The translations under genes and the position numbers were made by a program. 47,819 bases of DNA, from contig JADGAT010000037.1 of NCBI GenBank assembly GCA_015231885.1, positions 1 to 47,819 of the forward strand. Direction: 5' to 3'. This document shows positions 17,003-25,563 of the stretch, piece after piece. Within the stretch, counting starts at the first letter, position 1. Every line of letters starts with the position of its first letter. The DNA comes from SAR324 cluster bacterium. GTDB lineage: Bacteria; SAR324; NAC60-12. The notes under the pieces are model-generated. The model saw only the letters and a list, made by a program, of their open reading frames with translations. It was not told the DNA's origin and searched no databases.

Positions 17003-17042
17003 TCAAAAGCGTAGGTTTCTGTTCAAATGCTCCCGCTAGTCC
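17003..17042. repeat. Right terminal inverted repeat of the Tn3-family transposon
   Basis: Exact reverse complement of 10330-10369 over all 40 bases, followed directly by the CATTT duplication at 17043-17047. Confidence 0.95.
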
Positions 17043-17047
17043 CATTT
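17043..17047. repeat. Target-site duplication CATTT (right)
   Basis: Same five bases in the same orientation as 10325-10329. Joining the flanks at this duplication restores an uninterrupted intergenic sequence between gspJ and the aspartoacylase-like gene. Confidence 0.92.
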
Positions 17048-17131
17048 GTATCCCTTGCTCCATAGGTGTGACCTCTTCTCCTTTTTTCAATGAGACAGGC
17101 AATGCTTTTCAAGGTTGAAGGGTTTTATTTT

Positions 17132-18262
17132 TCACAAAGTCAGCAAGTTCCCCTCTCTGCCAGGCAAGGGTTTTTTTCCCGCAATTTTGGCAAGAATACG
17201 TCCTGGTTTGGCGTACCGATTTCCTCGACGGGCAAACAGAATTCCTTCGGTGGTGCTCCGGACGACGGAGCTGCGTTTGTCATGATGGTCTTCCAGCAGA
17301 TTTAAAACTTCAACAACCACCTCCCCTTTTTGGACCAGTTCCCCTACATTTTTATGATAAATGACAATACCCGGGGCCTCCGAGGTGATGTATTCAACTC
17401 CTGCCAATGGAGTGGCTTCTCGTTTCAAGGGAGGGAGTGGAATGAGAGTGTCCTCAATAAATTGTGACCTGACCAGATAATCATACAAATTTTTAGCATC
17501 CTGTTTCCCAAATTCATGGCAGACATCCTGCTTTCCCCGCAGCTCCACGGTAGCAGCAAGGCATGCTGGAGGAATGGGAAACTGTTTAAACTGTTCTGCC
17601 AACTCCCACCAGATTTGATTGCATGCCTGATCAAAGGTTTTCCCTTGGGAGATTCCCTCTATCAAGGTCACTTCGGCTCCAAGCTGCGCTGACAAATCGG
17701 TTGCATCAGGCTTCATTCCTGTATAAATATGCAGAGCAGCCTCAAAATCACAATGCAGATCCAGCACAAGGTCACAATCACCTGCCAGGGTGAGCAACGT
17801 ACTTTTTAAAAAATCCGCTTCATCCGTAATTGTGCACTGCCCCATGCATGCTTTGAATGCCTGGCGGATGAGAGCAATATTTTGGGAGGGATCGGTTGTC
17901 AGGAACTCTTTGACTTTCTCTCCAATTTTATCAGCAAGTGGCCAGTAGTTTCGATTGAAATTGATATTGTCAAAAAAATGGAAACGCCCCTGAATCGCAT
18001 CATCACGCCATTGATTCAAACCAATAGGGTTGGCAACAGGAACAAGGATAATGTTGTCTTTGATTTTATTTTGAGTATCAGCCTCATCCAGAAGCTTGAG
18101 CAAATGATGCATTACGATAAATCCGGGAGGTTCATCAGCATGGATGCCTGCCTGCAGATATGCTTTTTTGGTGGGAAACGGACCGGAGTAGCGAACCACT
18201 TTAAGAAATCGTTCATTACCGATACAGGAGGCGGGAAAAGTAATGGTTTCTATCGTTTTCAT
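17132..18262 (-). CDS. Succinylglutamate desuccinylase/aspartoacylase family zinc hydrolase (AotO-like)
   Basis: This M14-like zinc carboxypeptidase-fold protein of 376 residues shows the metal motif HADEPPGFIVMHHLL near residue 42 (His and Glu ligands), the substrate loop NFNRNYWP, and the third ligand in DLHCDFEAALHIYT near residue 171. Family members release acyl groups from N-acylated amino acids. It follows the permease genes of a polar amino-acid importer by 13 bases, as aotO does in the Pseudomonas aotJQMOP operon, whose exact role is unclear. A C-terminal biotinyl-like beta domain (about 300-370) is typical of this subgroup. Substrate unknown. Confidence 0.82.
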   Translation of the reverse strand: MKTIETITFPASCIGNERFLKVVRYSGPFPTKKAYLQAGIHADEPPGFIVMHHLLKLLDEADTQNKIKDNIILVPVANPIGLNQWRDDAIQGRFHFFDNINFNRNYWPLADKIGEKVKEFLTTDPSQNIALIRQAFKACMGQCTITDEADFLKSTLLTLAGDCDLVLDLHCDFEAALHIYTGMKPDATDLSAQLGAEVTLIEGISQGKTFDQACNQIWWELAEQFKQFPIPPACLAATVELRGKQDVCHEFGKQDAKNLYDYLVRSQFIEDTLIPLPPLKREATPLAGVEYITSEAPGIVIYHKNVGELVQKGEVVVEVLNLLEDHHDKRSSVVRSTTEGILFARRGNRYAKPGRILAKIAGKKPLPGREGNLLTL

Positions 18263-18275
18263 GACACTTGCTGCA

Positions 18276-18974
18276 TCAGGCTAATTCTTTACGCGGCCGC
18301 AAATGAGCAAACCACTTGTACTCTAGTTTTTTAAAGAGCCAAACTAGAATATAGGTAATGACCATGTAAAACACTGCAGCCGTGATATAGGCCTCATAAG
18401 GGCTATAAAATCTGCTATTGACCACCCGGGCAGCTCCTGTTAAGTCAATGAGAGTGACAATGCTGGCAAGAGAAGTGCCATGGAGCATGAAAATCACTTC
18501 ATTTCCGTAAGCCGGCAATGCTCTGCGGAAAGCACTGGGAAGAATAATTCGACGCAGCATCAACGCTCGCGACATACCAACGGATTTAGCCGCTTCAATT
18601 TCGCCAAAGGGCATTGCTTTGATGGCCCCCCGGAGAATTTCAGTAGTATAGGCGGCTGTATTTAAAGTAAAGGCAAACAAACAACAAAAGTAGGCTTCTT
18701 TGAAAAATACCCAGAGAATCGTGTCTTTCATCCATTCAAATTGTCCAAAACCATAGTAGACTATGTACAACTGGACCAGAAGAGGAGTCCCTCGGAAAAT
18801 ATAAACAAAAAACCGCACAGGAGCCTGGACAATGAAATTTTTGGAGCTTCTCATGATTGCGAGAGGAACGGCCATTCCCAGTCCACAGAGTAAAGACACA
18901 AAAAGCAGCTGCAAGGTCATCCACAGACCCTCGAAATAAAGCCCTAAATTTCCGGTAATGATGGAAAAGTCCAT
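18276..18974 (-). CDS. Polar amino-acid ABC transporter permease (HisM/AotM-like)
   Basis: An inner-membrane subunit of 232 residues with about five helices and the coupling-helix signature (AAKSVGMSRALMLRRIILPSAFRRALP) that docks on the ATPase. The pattern FRGTPLLVQLYIVYYG is characteristic of the histidine/lysine/arginine/ornithine class. It lies 13 bases after the HisQ-like gene and 13 bases before the hydrolase, so the three are one transcript. Confidence 0.92.
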   Translation of the reverse strand: MDFSIITGNLGLYFEGLWMTLQLLFVSLLCGLGMAVPLAIMRSSKNFIVQAPVRFFVYIFRGTPLLVQLYIVYYGFGQFEWMKDTILWVFFKEAYFCCLFAFTLNTAAYTTEILRGAIKAMPFGEIEAAKSVGMSRALMLRRIILPSAFRRALPAYGNEVIFMLHGTSLASIVTLIDLTGAARVVNSRFYSPYEAYITAAVFYMVITYILVWLFKKLEYKWFAHLRPRKELA

Positions 18975-18987
18975 AGAGTTCTTTTGC

Positions 18988-19677
18988 TTATACGGTTCTC
19001 ACTCCAACACTGTATTTCTTTTCCAGTCGACTCAACAACAGTACTGAAATCGAAGTCATGACCAGGTAACAGACTGCTACCATGAGATAGAAAGTAAACG
19101 GCATTTTTGTTGCTCCTGCGGCCAGTGCTGCTTTTCGAACAATATCGTCGAGACCTATGACTGACACAAGGGCCGTAGCTTTGAGCAAAACCAGCCAATT
19201 GTTGCCAAAACCAGGAATGGCATGCCGTATCATTTGGGGAAACAAGATACGGATAAACACTTGTCTGCCAGACATTCCATAAGCACGGCCAGCTTCCAGC
19301 TGCCCTTTGGACACCGACATAATGGCTCCTCGGAAAGTTTCTGCCATATAGGCACCATAAATAAATCCAATGGTGACAATTCCAGCAAAGTAGGGATTGA
19401 CATCAATATATTCTTCGTAACCCACCATCTCGGCCAGCTGATTGATCATCATCTGACCTCCGAAAAACAGGAGCAGCATCAGCACCAGCTCAGGGATTCC
19501 ACGTACGATGGTGGTGTAACCATTCATTATTTTTTGAAGAATTTTATAACTGGAAAGCTTTCCCAAGGCTCCGCAAATTCCCAGGATCATGGCAAAAAAT
19601 AAAGAAAAAAATGATAAGGAAATCGTGAGCAAAAGTCCTTCCATCAAACTGGGGAAATATCCTTGTAGATCAAACAT
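18988..19677 (-). CDS. Polar amino-acid ABC transporter permease (HisQ/AotQ-like)
   Basis: The 229-aa partner permease, also with about five helices, has the FYGxPEL-type motif (VRGIPELVLMLLLFFGG) and the EAA coupling loop (EAGRAYGMSGRQVFIRILFPQMIRHAIPG). The HisQM-type pair forms the heterodimeric channel. Upstream there is a 450-bp gap with repeats that separates it from the binding protein and ATPase, which are probably parts of the same importer. Confidence 0.92.
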   Translation of the reverse strand: MFDLQGYFPSLMEGLLLTISLSFFSLFFAMILGICGALGKLSSYKILQKIMNGYTTIVRGIPELVLMLLLFFGGQMMINQLAEMVGYEEYIDVNPYFAGIVTIGFIYGAYMAETFRGAIMSVSKGQLEAGRAYGMSGRQVFIRILFPQMIRHAIPGFGNNWLVLLKATALVSVIGLDDIVRKAALAAGATKMPFTFYLMVAVCYLVMTSISVLLLSRLEKKYSVGVRTV

Positions 19678-19735
19678 AACTGCCTGTATTTAAGGGATTG
19701 GTCATATATTCGCCCAGGATTACTCGTGATTGTAA

Positions 19736-19815
19736 AGACTGAGGAACGAAGAACGCGGCAATCTCAGGAAGAAAGAGATCGCTTCGTCGTACCTCCTTGC
19801 GATGACAATCTCGGG
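19736..19815. repeat. Dispersed palindromic repeat (REP-C), copy 1
   Basis: The stretch contains GCGGCAATCTC and GAGATCGCTTCG in inverted arrangement and ends CCTCCTTGCGATGACAA. This is the widely seen bacterial repeat type built on 'TGTCATTGCGAGG' and 'CGAAGCAATCTC'. A diverged relative is at 22176-22262. Confidence 0.6.
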
Positions 19816-19863
19816 GTGGACTAAAATGTGAGCATCCCCGTATTTAAGAATGACTCCATCTAA

Positions 19864-20018
19864 GGAATGCTCAAACAATAATTAGCAAATCTACTTGTCT
19901 TTTCAACGATCTTCTGCGTTGCTTTACCCGTTACATAGCAAGCTATGCGCCCGATAAAACGCATTGAACCTCGATGAAAATCCTGCGTAACTTTCGCATG
20001 TTATTATTTTCGCCTTCC
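19864..20018. mobile_element. 155-bp miniature inverted-repeat element (REP-A), copy 1
   Basis: The ends are imperfect inverted repeats (GGAATGCTCAAACAATAA and GGAAGGCGAAAATAATAA read inward, 14 of 18 equal). TAA flanks it on both sides (19861-19863 and 20019-20021), a 3-bp target duplication. A near-identical copy, also 155 bp, lies inverted at 21989-22143. An internal hairpin CATAGC-AA-GCTATG sits near the middle. It has no coding capacity. Confidence 0.88.
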
Positions 20019-20052
20019 TAAGAGCCATGTATGAGGTTAGGATTGTAACCTT

Positions 20053-20114
20053 CAGCGGTCAGCTTCCATCTTTTACATCCCTGTTCATCCATCAGAACTG
20101 AAAGCTGACCGCTG
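20053..20114. terminator. Long-loop hairpin after the binding-protein gene
   Basis: CAGCGGTCAGCTT (20053-20065) and AAGCTGACCGCTG (20102-20114) form a perfect 13-bp stem with a 36-base loop. It starts 17 bases past the stop of the binding-protein gene. There is no clear U-tract on the - strand side, so it may stabilise or attenuate the upstream message rather than end it outright. Confidence 0.6.
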
Positions 20115-20130
20115 TCATTAAAAATCATTA

Positions 20131-20913
20131 TTAATAAATATCTACATCAAAGTATTGATCATTGATTTTTTTATAGACCCCATTGGCCCGGATGGCTTGA
20201 ATGGCCTTGTTGAATTTTTCTACCAAATCCTTGTCGTTTTTGCGAATGGCAATACCAGCACCAGGACCAAACCACTTGACATCCGTGATACTTGGGCCGA
20301 CAAATTCAAAATCTTTTCCATCTTTTTTTAGAAAACCATCTTCCAGTGCTACCGAATCTGCCAGCAGAATGTCCAAACGTCCGGCCAGGATGTCCAAGTA
20401 CGCTTCATCCTGACTTCCATATCGTTTAATATTCATGATCTTTTCATAGTTGTCGCTCAAATATCGATCATGAATCGTTTCTCGTTGCACCCCAATATTT
20501 TTTCCTTTGAGCAGCTTTGGGATATCCTCCTTTGTGAAATTGGGAAACATCCCCTTTTTTGCCGCAAATTTAGCAGGAGTGTGGTAATACTTATCTGTAA
20601 AAGCTACTTTTTTCTTTCTTTCTTCAGTGATAGACATGGAAGCAATGATGGCATCATATTTCCTCGCCAAAAGGGCAGGAATGATCCCGTCCCAGTCTTG
20701 CGGAACCAGTTTACACTCAGCCTTCATTTCCTCACATAAGGCCCAGGCGATATCAATATCAAACCCAACCAGTTTTCCGTCAGCATCTACGGAACTGAAA
20801 GGGGGGTATGCGCCTTCCACACCAATTCTTATTTTATTCCAGTCTTTTGCTTGAAGCATCCCCACACAGATAAAAATAAAAACAGCAAATACAGCAGCAA
20901 TTCGTTTTTTCAT
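20131..20913 (-). CDS. Periplasmic polar amino-acid binding protein (HisJ/ArgT/AotJ-like)
   Basis: A 260-aa class of periplasmic receptor with a clear signal peptide (MKKRIAAVFAVFIFICVGMLQA) and SBP family 3 motifs: YPPFSSVDADGKLVGFDIDIA, then WDGIIPALLARKYDAIIASMSIT. These match the lysine/arginine/ornithine/histidine binding group. The frame extends four codons upstream, but GGAGG lies correctly ahead of the ATG at 20913. It follows the ATPase gene, so the order P-J here is P-J-gap-Q-M-O. Cognate amino acid is inferred, most likely basic. Confidence 0.93.
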   Translation of the reverse strand: MKKRIAAVFAVFIFICVGMLQAKDWNKIRIGVEGAYPPFSSVDADGKLVGFDIDIAWALCEEMKAECKLVPQDWDGIIPALLARKYDAIIASMSITEERKKKVAFTDKYYHTPAKFAAKKGMFPNFTKEDIPKLLKGKNIGVQRETIHDRYLSDNYEKIMNIKRYGSQDEAYLDILAGRLDILLADSVALEDGFLKKDGKDFEFVGPSITDVKWFGPGAGIAIRKNDKDLVEKFNKAIQAIRANGVYKKINDQYFDVDIY

Positions 20914-20940
20914 AATAACCTCCATTGTTGTTCATTCATT

Positions 20941-21714
20941 TCAAAGATTATTCGCCAGAAACTGGCGAAATCGTTCTGATTTTGGTGTTTCAAACACCTC
21001 TGTTGGGGGGCCATCTTCTTCGATACTCCCCTCGTGTAAAAATAAAACCCGGGAAGACACTTCTCTGGCAAATCCCATTTCATGGGTTACCACAATCATA
21101 GTCCTGCCTTCTTCCGCCAATTTTTTCATCACAGACAAGACTTCTCCTACCAACTCTGGATCAAGCGCAGAGGTGGGTTCATCAAACAGCATTACTTCCG
21201 GCTCCATGGCCAGTGCTCTGGCAATGGCTGCCCGCTGCTGCTGCCCTCCTGATAAATGGGAAGGGTAATAGTCTTTTCTATCAAAAATACCAACTTGTTC
21301 CAGGTAATATTTGGCTTTTGCCTGAGCTTCCTGCTTGGGAACACCCAATACATGCACAGGGGCCTCCATCACATTGGCCTGCACGGTCATATGAGACCAG
21401 AGATTGAATTGTTGAAATACCATGGCAAGCCGGGTGCGCATTCGCTCCACTTGTTTTTTATCATGTATCTTGTTGTCTCCCAGTTTATCCTGGTACAGTT
21501 GAATCTGTTCTCCCGAAACAACAATTTTCCCGCTATCTGGAATTTCCAACAGGTTGATACAACGTAAAAACGTGCTTTTTCCTGATCCGCTGGAGCCCAG
21601 CATTGCCACAACATCTCCTTCACAAGCAGTCAGTGAAATTCCTTTCAAGACTTTCAGAGAACCAAAACTCTTGTGAATGTCTTCTACCAGTAAAGCAATT
21701 GGACGATCTGCCAT
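20941..21714 (-). CDS. Polar amino-acid ABC transporter ATPase (HisP/AotP-like)
   Basis: The ATPase drives the importer. It shows the Walker A motif [15 protein letters not shown], the signature [17 protein letters not shown], Walker [15 protein letters not shown] and the H-loop VVTHEMGFA. The Q-loop is in [12 protein letters not shown]. Length and motifs match the HisP/GlnQ group. The frame extends six codons further, but the start at 21714 (MADRPIAL) aligns better with relatives. It is the first gene of the transporter run and 27 bases ahead of the binding-protein gene. Confidence 0.94.
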   Translation of the reverse strand: MADRPIALLVEDIHKSFGSLKVLKGISLTACEGDVVAMLGSSGSGKSTFLRCINLLEIPDSGKIVVSGEQIQLYQDKLGDNKIHDKKQVERMRTRLAMVFQQFNLWSHMTVQANVMEAPVHVLGVPKQEAQAKAKYYLEQVGIFDRKDYYPSHLSGGQQQRAAIARALAMEPEVMLFDEPTSALDPELVGEVLSVMKKLAEEGRTMIVVTHEMGFAREVSSRVLFLHEGSIEEDGPPTEVFETPKSERFRQFLANNL

Positions 21715-21988
21715 AACATTCTCGCAACACATTAATAGATTGTAAGAAAGGTATCAACCTGTGACTGCCTCTTGATAACTTTTATCTACAGCACACCCAG
21801 CAAAGAATCAACAGGAATCCCGTCATTTCCTCCCTTTAGCTTGGTTTTGTTTTGAGAAGCATCGGGTCGTTTCAGTATGGTTTTTATATTTAATTACAGA
21901 AACAGCGCTCTTTTTCAAAAAAAAATATTTTAAATGATCATTTTATATAACAAAAAAATACTCAATATGGATTCTGGAGATTGAATAA

Positions 21989-22143
21989 GGAAGGCGAAAA
22001 TAATAACATGTGAAAGTTACGCAGGATTTTCATCGAGGTTCAATGCGTTTTATCGGGCGCATAGCTTGCTATGTAACCGGTAAAGCAACGCAGAAGATCG
22101 TTGAAAAGACAAGTAGATTTGCTAATTATTGATTGAGCATTCC
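21989..22143. mobile_element. 155-bp miniature inverted-repeat element (REP-A), copy 2
   Basis: Inverted with respect to 19864-20018, same length, and only a few differences. TAA flanks it on both sides (21986-21988 and 22144-22146). Together the two copies bracket the binding-protein and ATPase genes. Confidence 0.88.
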
Positions 22144-22175
22144 TAAACATGTATGCATTTCAGAACTAAGAAGTT

Positions 22176-22262
22176 GTCATTGTGAGGCGATACGACGAAG
22201 TAATCTTAATGATATCAATGAGACTTCCACGTCACTCGTACCTTGTGTCTCGCGGTGACAAA
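22176..22262. repeat. Dispersed palindromic repeat (REP-C), copy 2
   Basis: Begins TGTCATTGTGAGGCGATACG, continues through ACGAAGTAATCTT and ends GTCTCGCGGTGACAA, the outline of the 'TGTCATTGCGAGG ... CGATGACA' repeat family also seen at 19736-19815. Confidence 0.55.
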
Positions 22263-22546
22263 CCTTCCTGAAGCAAAGGATCATTATTTTGATTCAGCCT
22301 CCTGAAACGCATAAAGAACAAGGTTTTAATTGAATTCAATGAAAAAAAAATAAAAATTTATGAACAAAATTAAAGAAGACAGTATCTATAGTTAATAATA
22401 CTTTAAAAAATGACTGTATTATGTAAATTATTATTTGTTAAAAATAAGTTATTATGTTATTTTTTAATATATTTTTTTATTAAAAACCAGAGAAATAGTT
22501 CAATAATTGAACTGAGGAAACTGTTAATCTATCAAGGAGAATGGCT

Positions 22547-23023
22547 ATGTTAACGTTATCAGTAATCATTTTTGGATTCATTCCTATGTCAGGTGCTTTA
22601 TACTTAATCAGTAAAAAGTCCTATGATTTCAAAGATCTCACACAATTGAAAGAGATGGCAATCACATTTTTCTCACCAGCAGGCGTTGGATTTATTTATT
22701 TTGGAATCATGGGAGGGCGATTGCTGGAAATATTGACAGGTGCGGCATTTCTGTGTATTGGCTATTACGACCTGTACAGGCGAGTAGGCGCAGCAGGTGG
22801 AAAAGAAGGGTTGAAAAACGATCCACTCTATCGACACTGTCAAAAAGCGTCAGTGAAAATGACTCGGCTCTATCGACACTGCAGGAAAGTATCAGGCAAA
22901 CTAGCTCCTTTCTACCATCGTTGCCAGAAAGTGTCAGGGAAAGTTTCAGAGAAAGTGACTCTTTATATAACAAAAGTCCAAAAGTCATTGTCTCCAAAAA
23001 AAGTAGCCTGTGTTGAGAAATAA
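22547..23023 (+). CDS. Small membrane protein with three C-terminal repeats (unknown)
   Basis: This 158-aa protein was not recognised. It has about three hydrophobic segments in the first 85 residues (near 1-19, 40-60 and 62-78), then a basic tail with three tandem copies of a 13-14 residue unit: LYRHCQKASVKMT, LYRHCRKVSGKLA and FYHRCQKVSGKVS. Each has a conserved Cys after an aromatic/His cluster. The frame opens two codons earlier, but AAGGAGA ends at 22540, so the ATG at 22547 is the properly spaced start. It stands alone, convergent with ilvD, with a shared terminator between them. Confidence 0.75.
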   Translation: MLTLSVIIFGFIPMSGALYLISKKSYDFKDLTQLKEMAITFFSPAGVGFIYFGIMGGRLLEILTGAAFLCIGYYDLYRRVGAAGGKEGLKNDPLYRHCQKASVKMTRLYRHCRKVSGKLAPFYHRCQKVSGKVSEKVTLYITKVQKSLSPKKVACVEK

Positions 23024-23045
23024 ACAGCAGGTATTCAAAAAGCGG

Positions 23046-23094
23046 CTCTACTTTCTCTTCAATGTTCATGGATTTGATCAGAAAGTAGAGTTTT
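23046..23094. terminator. Terminator between the small membrane protein gene and ilvD
   Basis: CTCTACTTTCT (23046-23056) and AGAAAGTAGAG (23080-23090) form a perfect 11-bp stem with a 23-base loop, followed by TTTT on the + strand. It lies between two convergent genes and may serve both. Confidence 0.7.
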
Positions 23095-23102
23095 GATAGA
23101 AA

Positions 23103-24935
23103 TTATCGAAATCGGCTCAAATCTCGTACTCCTCCTTTTGCGGCACTAGTCACCATCAGACTATAAGCTTCCAAAGCTTTGGATACCACCCGTGCTCGGG
23201 GTCCGGGATTCCAGGCTGCGGATCCTTTTTTTTCCATCTTTTTCCGACGTTCCTCCAAGGCCTCAACAGGAAGTTTTACATCTATTTTCCTGTTTGGAAT
23301 ATCAATGAGGATGACATCGCCTTCTTCGACCAGGGCAATCGCTCCTCCCTCTGCTGCTTCTGGTGAAATGTGTCCAATGCTCAAACCAGAGGTTCCACCG
23401 CTGAAACGTCCATCGGTGATCAAGGCGCATGCTTTTCCAAGGTTTTTTGATTTAATATAGGACGTTGGATAGAGCATTTCCTGCATGCCGGGTCCTCCTT
23501 TAGGTCCTTCGTAACGGATCAGCACCACATCACCGGCTTTAATCTGATCTCCAAGGACTGCATCACACGCCGCATCCTGTGAGTGAAAAATTCGGGCAGG
23601 TCCTTCAAATGTCCAGATACTCTCATCCACTCCTGCTGTTTTGACAATGCAGCCCTCTTCGGCAATGTTGCCATATAAAACACACAACCCTCCATCTTGG
23701 CTATAGGCATTTTTCAAGGAACGGATGCATCCCTGCTCTGCATCCAAATCCAGTTGATCATAAAATGTATTCTGTGAAAATGGGATTTGAGTAGGAATAC
23801 CGCCAGGTGCTGCCCGATAGAGCCTTTCAGCAACAGAGTTTTCACCAGAATGCAGACTGTATTTTTGGATCTGTTTTGCGATAGTCATTCCAGAAACGGT
23901 CCCGCAATCGCCCTGAATCACTCCTTTTTTTAAGAGTTCTTCCAAAATGCGCATGATGCCTCCAGCCCGATGGACATCTTCAACATGATAGTGAGAAGAG
24001 GGTGCCACTTTGCACAAAGTAGGAATTTTACGAGAGATGGCATCCATTTCTTTCATGGTGTAATCGACTTCAGCTTCTTGTGCAATGGCCAAAAGGTGCA
24101 AGACGGTATTGGTCGATCCTCCCATAGCAATGTCCAGTGCCATGGCATTGGAAAATGCATCAAACGAAGCAATGGATCTCGGTAAAATCGATTCATCCTC
24201 CTGGAAATAATACATTTTTGCCATTTCTACAATTCGTTTGGCTGCCTCCTCAAAAAGTTTCCATCGCCCCGCATGAGTTGCCACCAGCGTTCCATTTCCC
24301 GGCAATGCCAATCCAAGTGATTCATTCAGACAATTCATGCTGTTTGCGGTAAACATCCCGGAACAGGAACCACACGTAGGGCAGGCAGAACGTTCCATTT
24401 GATCCAGCTGTTCGTCAGACACACTGCTATCTCCAGCAGCAATCATCGGATCAATCAAATCCAGTTTTTTCTCACCAACCACTCCGGCTTCCATAGGTCC
24501 GCCAGAAACAAAAATTGTTGGAATATTCAATCGCATGGTGGCCATAAGCATTCCTGGAGTGATTTTGTCACAGTTGCTGATACAAATCAAAGCATCCGCA
24601 CAATGACTATTGACCATGTATTCCACAGAATCGGCAATCAAATCTCGACTTGGCAGGGAATAAAGCATCCCATCGTGTCCCATGGCAATCCCATCATCAA
24701 TGGCAATGGTATTAAATTCCACGCCAAATCCTCCATGTGCGTCAATGACTTTTTTCACTCGCTGTCCCACATCAAACAGATGAACATGCCCGGGAACAAA
24801 TTGGGTGAACGAATTGGCAATCGCAATAATTGGCTTTTGGAAATCCGCATCTTTCATGCCAGTCGCCCTCCAAAGTGATCGTGCTCCTGCCATATTTCGT
24901 CCTTGTGTGGTGGTACTGCTTCTCAATTTTGGCAT
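23103..24935 (-). CDS. ilvD: Dihydroxy-acid dehydratase
   Basis: IlvD dehydrates dihydroxy acids to 2-keto acids in the valine, leucine and isoleucine pathway, using an Fe-S cluster. The 610-aa protein has the cluster cysteines in [11 protein letters not shown] and [18 protein letters not shown] and the conserved [23 protein letters not shown] near the C-terminus. Length matches the long (Escherichia coli type) form. The ATG is preceded by AAGGAGTAAAG, a good ribosome site. It stands alone; no other branched-chain gene is near. Confidence 0.97.
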   Translation of the reverse strand: MPKLRSSTTTQGRNMAGARSLWRATGMKDADFQKPIIAIANSFTQFVPGHVHLFDVGQRVKKVIDAHGGFGVEFNTIAIDDGIAMGHDGMLYSLPSRDLIADSVEYMVNSHCADALICISNCDKITPGMLMATMRLNIPTIFVSGGPMEAGVVGEKKLDLIDPMIAAGDSSVSDEQLDQMERSACPTCGSCSGMFTANSMNCLNESLGLALPGNGTLVATHAGRWKLFEEAAKRIVEMAKMYYFQEDESILPRSIASFDAFSNAMALDIAMGGSTNTVLHLLAIAQEAEVDYTMKEMDAISRKIPTLCKVAPSSHYHVEDVHRAGGIMRILEELLKKGVIQGDCGTVSGMTIAKQIQKYSLHSGENSVAERLYRAAPGGIPTQIPFSQNTFYDQLDLDAEQGCIRSLKNAYSQDGGLCVLYGNIAEEGCIVKTAGVDESIWTFEGPARIFHSQDAACDAVLGDQIKAGDVVLIRYEGPKGGPGMQEMLYPTSYIKSKNLGKACALITDGRFSGGTSGLSIGHISPEAAEGGAIALVEEGDVILIDIPNRKIDVKLPVEALEERRKKMEKKGSAAWNPGPRARVVSKALEAYSLMVTSAAKGGVRDLSRFR

Positions 24936-25027
24936 TCTTTACTCCTTTTTACGATTAATCTATACTTAGTTCTTGCTTCCATCGAAATGGCCTTATATAT
25001 TAACAAAATCGTAACTACTCTGATGTA

Positions 25028-25054
25028 TTGCCACTGAGACACGGAGACCCGAAG
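25028..25054. repeat. REP-D relative
   Basis: The stretch 'gccactgagacacggagac' followed by 'ccg' is complementary in pattern to the ctctgcgtctctgtgact repeats at 7989-8027 and 25112-25149. With the latter it forms a loose inverted pair upstream of the small secreted protein. Confidence 0.5.
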
Positions 25055-25083
25055 AATAGGCATAATGCTTATAGGAATATTAA

Positions 25084-25100
25084 GGAATGCTCAAACAATA
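25084..25100. repeat. Solo end of the REP-A miniature element
   Basis: GGAATGCTCAAACAATA, preceded by TAA, equals the left tip of REP-A, then the match stops. It is a truncated copy. Confidence 0.65.
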
Positions 25101-25111
25101 TTTAAAATTAA

Positions 25112-25149
25112 TTTTCTGCGACTCTGCGACTCTGTGACTAAGTAGTGAC
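25112..25149. repeat. REP-D repeat, copy 2
   Basis: Reads ttctgcgactctgcgactct then gtgactaagtagtga, matching the stretch upstream of gspG in order and ending. Short internal duplication of ctgcgact. Confidence 0.55.
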
Positions 25150-25188
25150 AGAAAATCATAATTTCTAAACTACTGGAAGTCAACCCAA

Positions 25189-25470
25189 ATGCCACAAAGA
25201 CTCGTTTTCATTCCAATTTTACTAGTGCTGGCAACTTGCGGCACTATCGCATCGAAGATGACAACGCCGGATGGAGGCAGCGGCTATTTTGTGCGATGTC
25301 AATCCACGAAAGCCGAGTGCTTTGAAAAGGCTATTACCACTTGTCCCACGGGCTATCGTATCATTGATAGTGAAAATATATCTCCAACTCGTGACACCTC
25401 CCCTTTTTTTGAAATGCTGATTCAATGTGACTACTCTTGGCAAAATATGGAGCGGACTCTCAAGAAATGA
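25189..25470 (+). CDS. Small secreted protein with four cysteines (unknown)
   Basis: A 93-aa protein with an N-terminal signal (hydrophobic VFIPILLVLATCG). The Cys after VLAT could be a lipobox Cys, although Thr at -1 is unusual. The mature part contains YFVRCQSTKAECFEKAITTCPTGYRIID, a Cys-rich pattern typical of small periplasmic proteins in which an R-C-x(6)-C-x(7)-C-P motif recurs. Function is unknown. The first codons overlap a remnant of the dispersed 'tgccacaaagac' repeat, so the start may have shifted. It stands alone. Confidence 0.65.
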   Translation: MPQRLVFIPILLVLATCGTIASKMTTPDGGSGYFVRCQSTKAECFEKAITTCPTGYRIIDSENISPTRDTSPFFEMLIQCDYSWQNMERTLKK

Positions 25471-25563
25471 ACAAAACTATCGCAGACAAATCACCCATCA
25501 CCAATAAATTATACAAATTCCACTTGCAATCCTGCTACAATCCAGGCAGTTTGAATGAGTTAA

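Larger units (their letters stand above)
10330..17042. mobile_element. Complete Tn3-family transposon carrying a nickel-uptake operon
   Basis: This 6.7-kb element is bounded by perfect 40-bp inverted repeats (10330-10369 and 17003-17042) and CATTT target duplications. The inner part of the repeat (GAACAGAAACCTACGC) resembles the conserved end of Tn3 family repeats. Inside are a Tn3-type transposase (in two frames), a serine resolvase, and a passenger operon of nikR, two HupE-like permeases and a propeller-like secreted protein. The insertion lies between the convergent gspJ and aspartoacylase-like genes, so no host gene is cut. Intact ends and duplication suggest recent arrival, although the transposase frameshift may have frozen it. 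Confidence 0.93.
19678..20130. other. Repeat-filled gap splitting the amino-acid importer genes
   Basis: No gene is visible in these 453 bases. They hold a palindromic dispersed repeat (19736-19815), a 155-bp miniature element (19864-20018) and a strong hairpin just after the binding-protein gene (20053-20114). Transcription from the upstream ATPase and binding-protein genes would have to cross all three to reach the permeases. Confidence 0.7.
21715..22546. other. Long repeat-bearing, very AT-rich intergenic region
   Basis: No gene is visible. It holds the second 155-bp miniature element (21989-22143), a diverged palindromic repeat (22176-22262) and an extremely AT-rich part (about 22310-22510) with runs of A and T, which may hold promoters for the divergent genes on either side. 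Confidence 0.6.
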
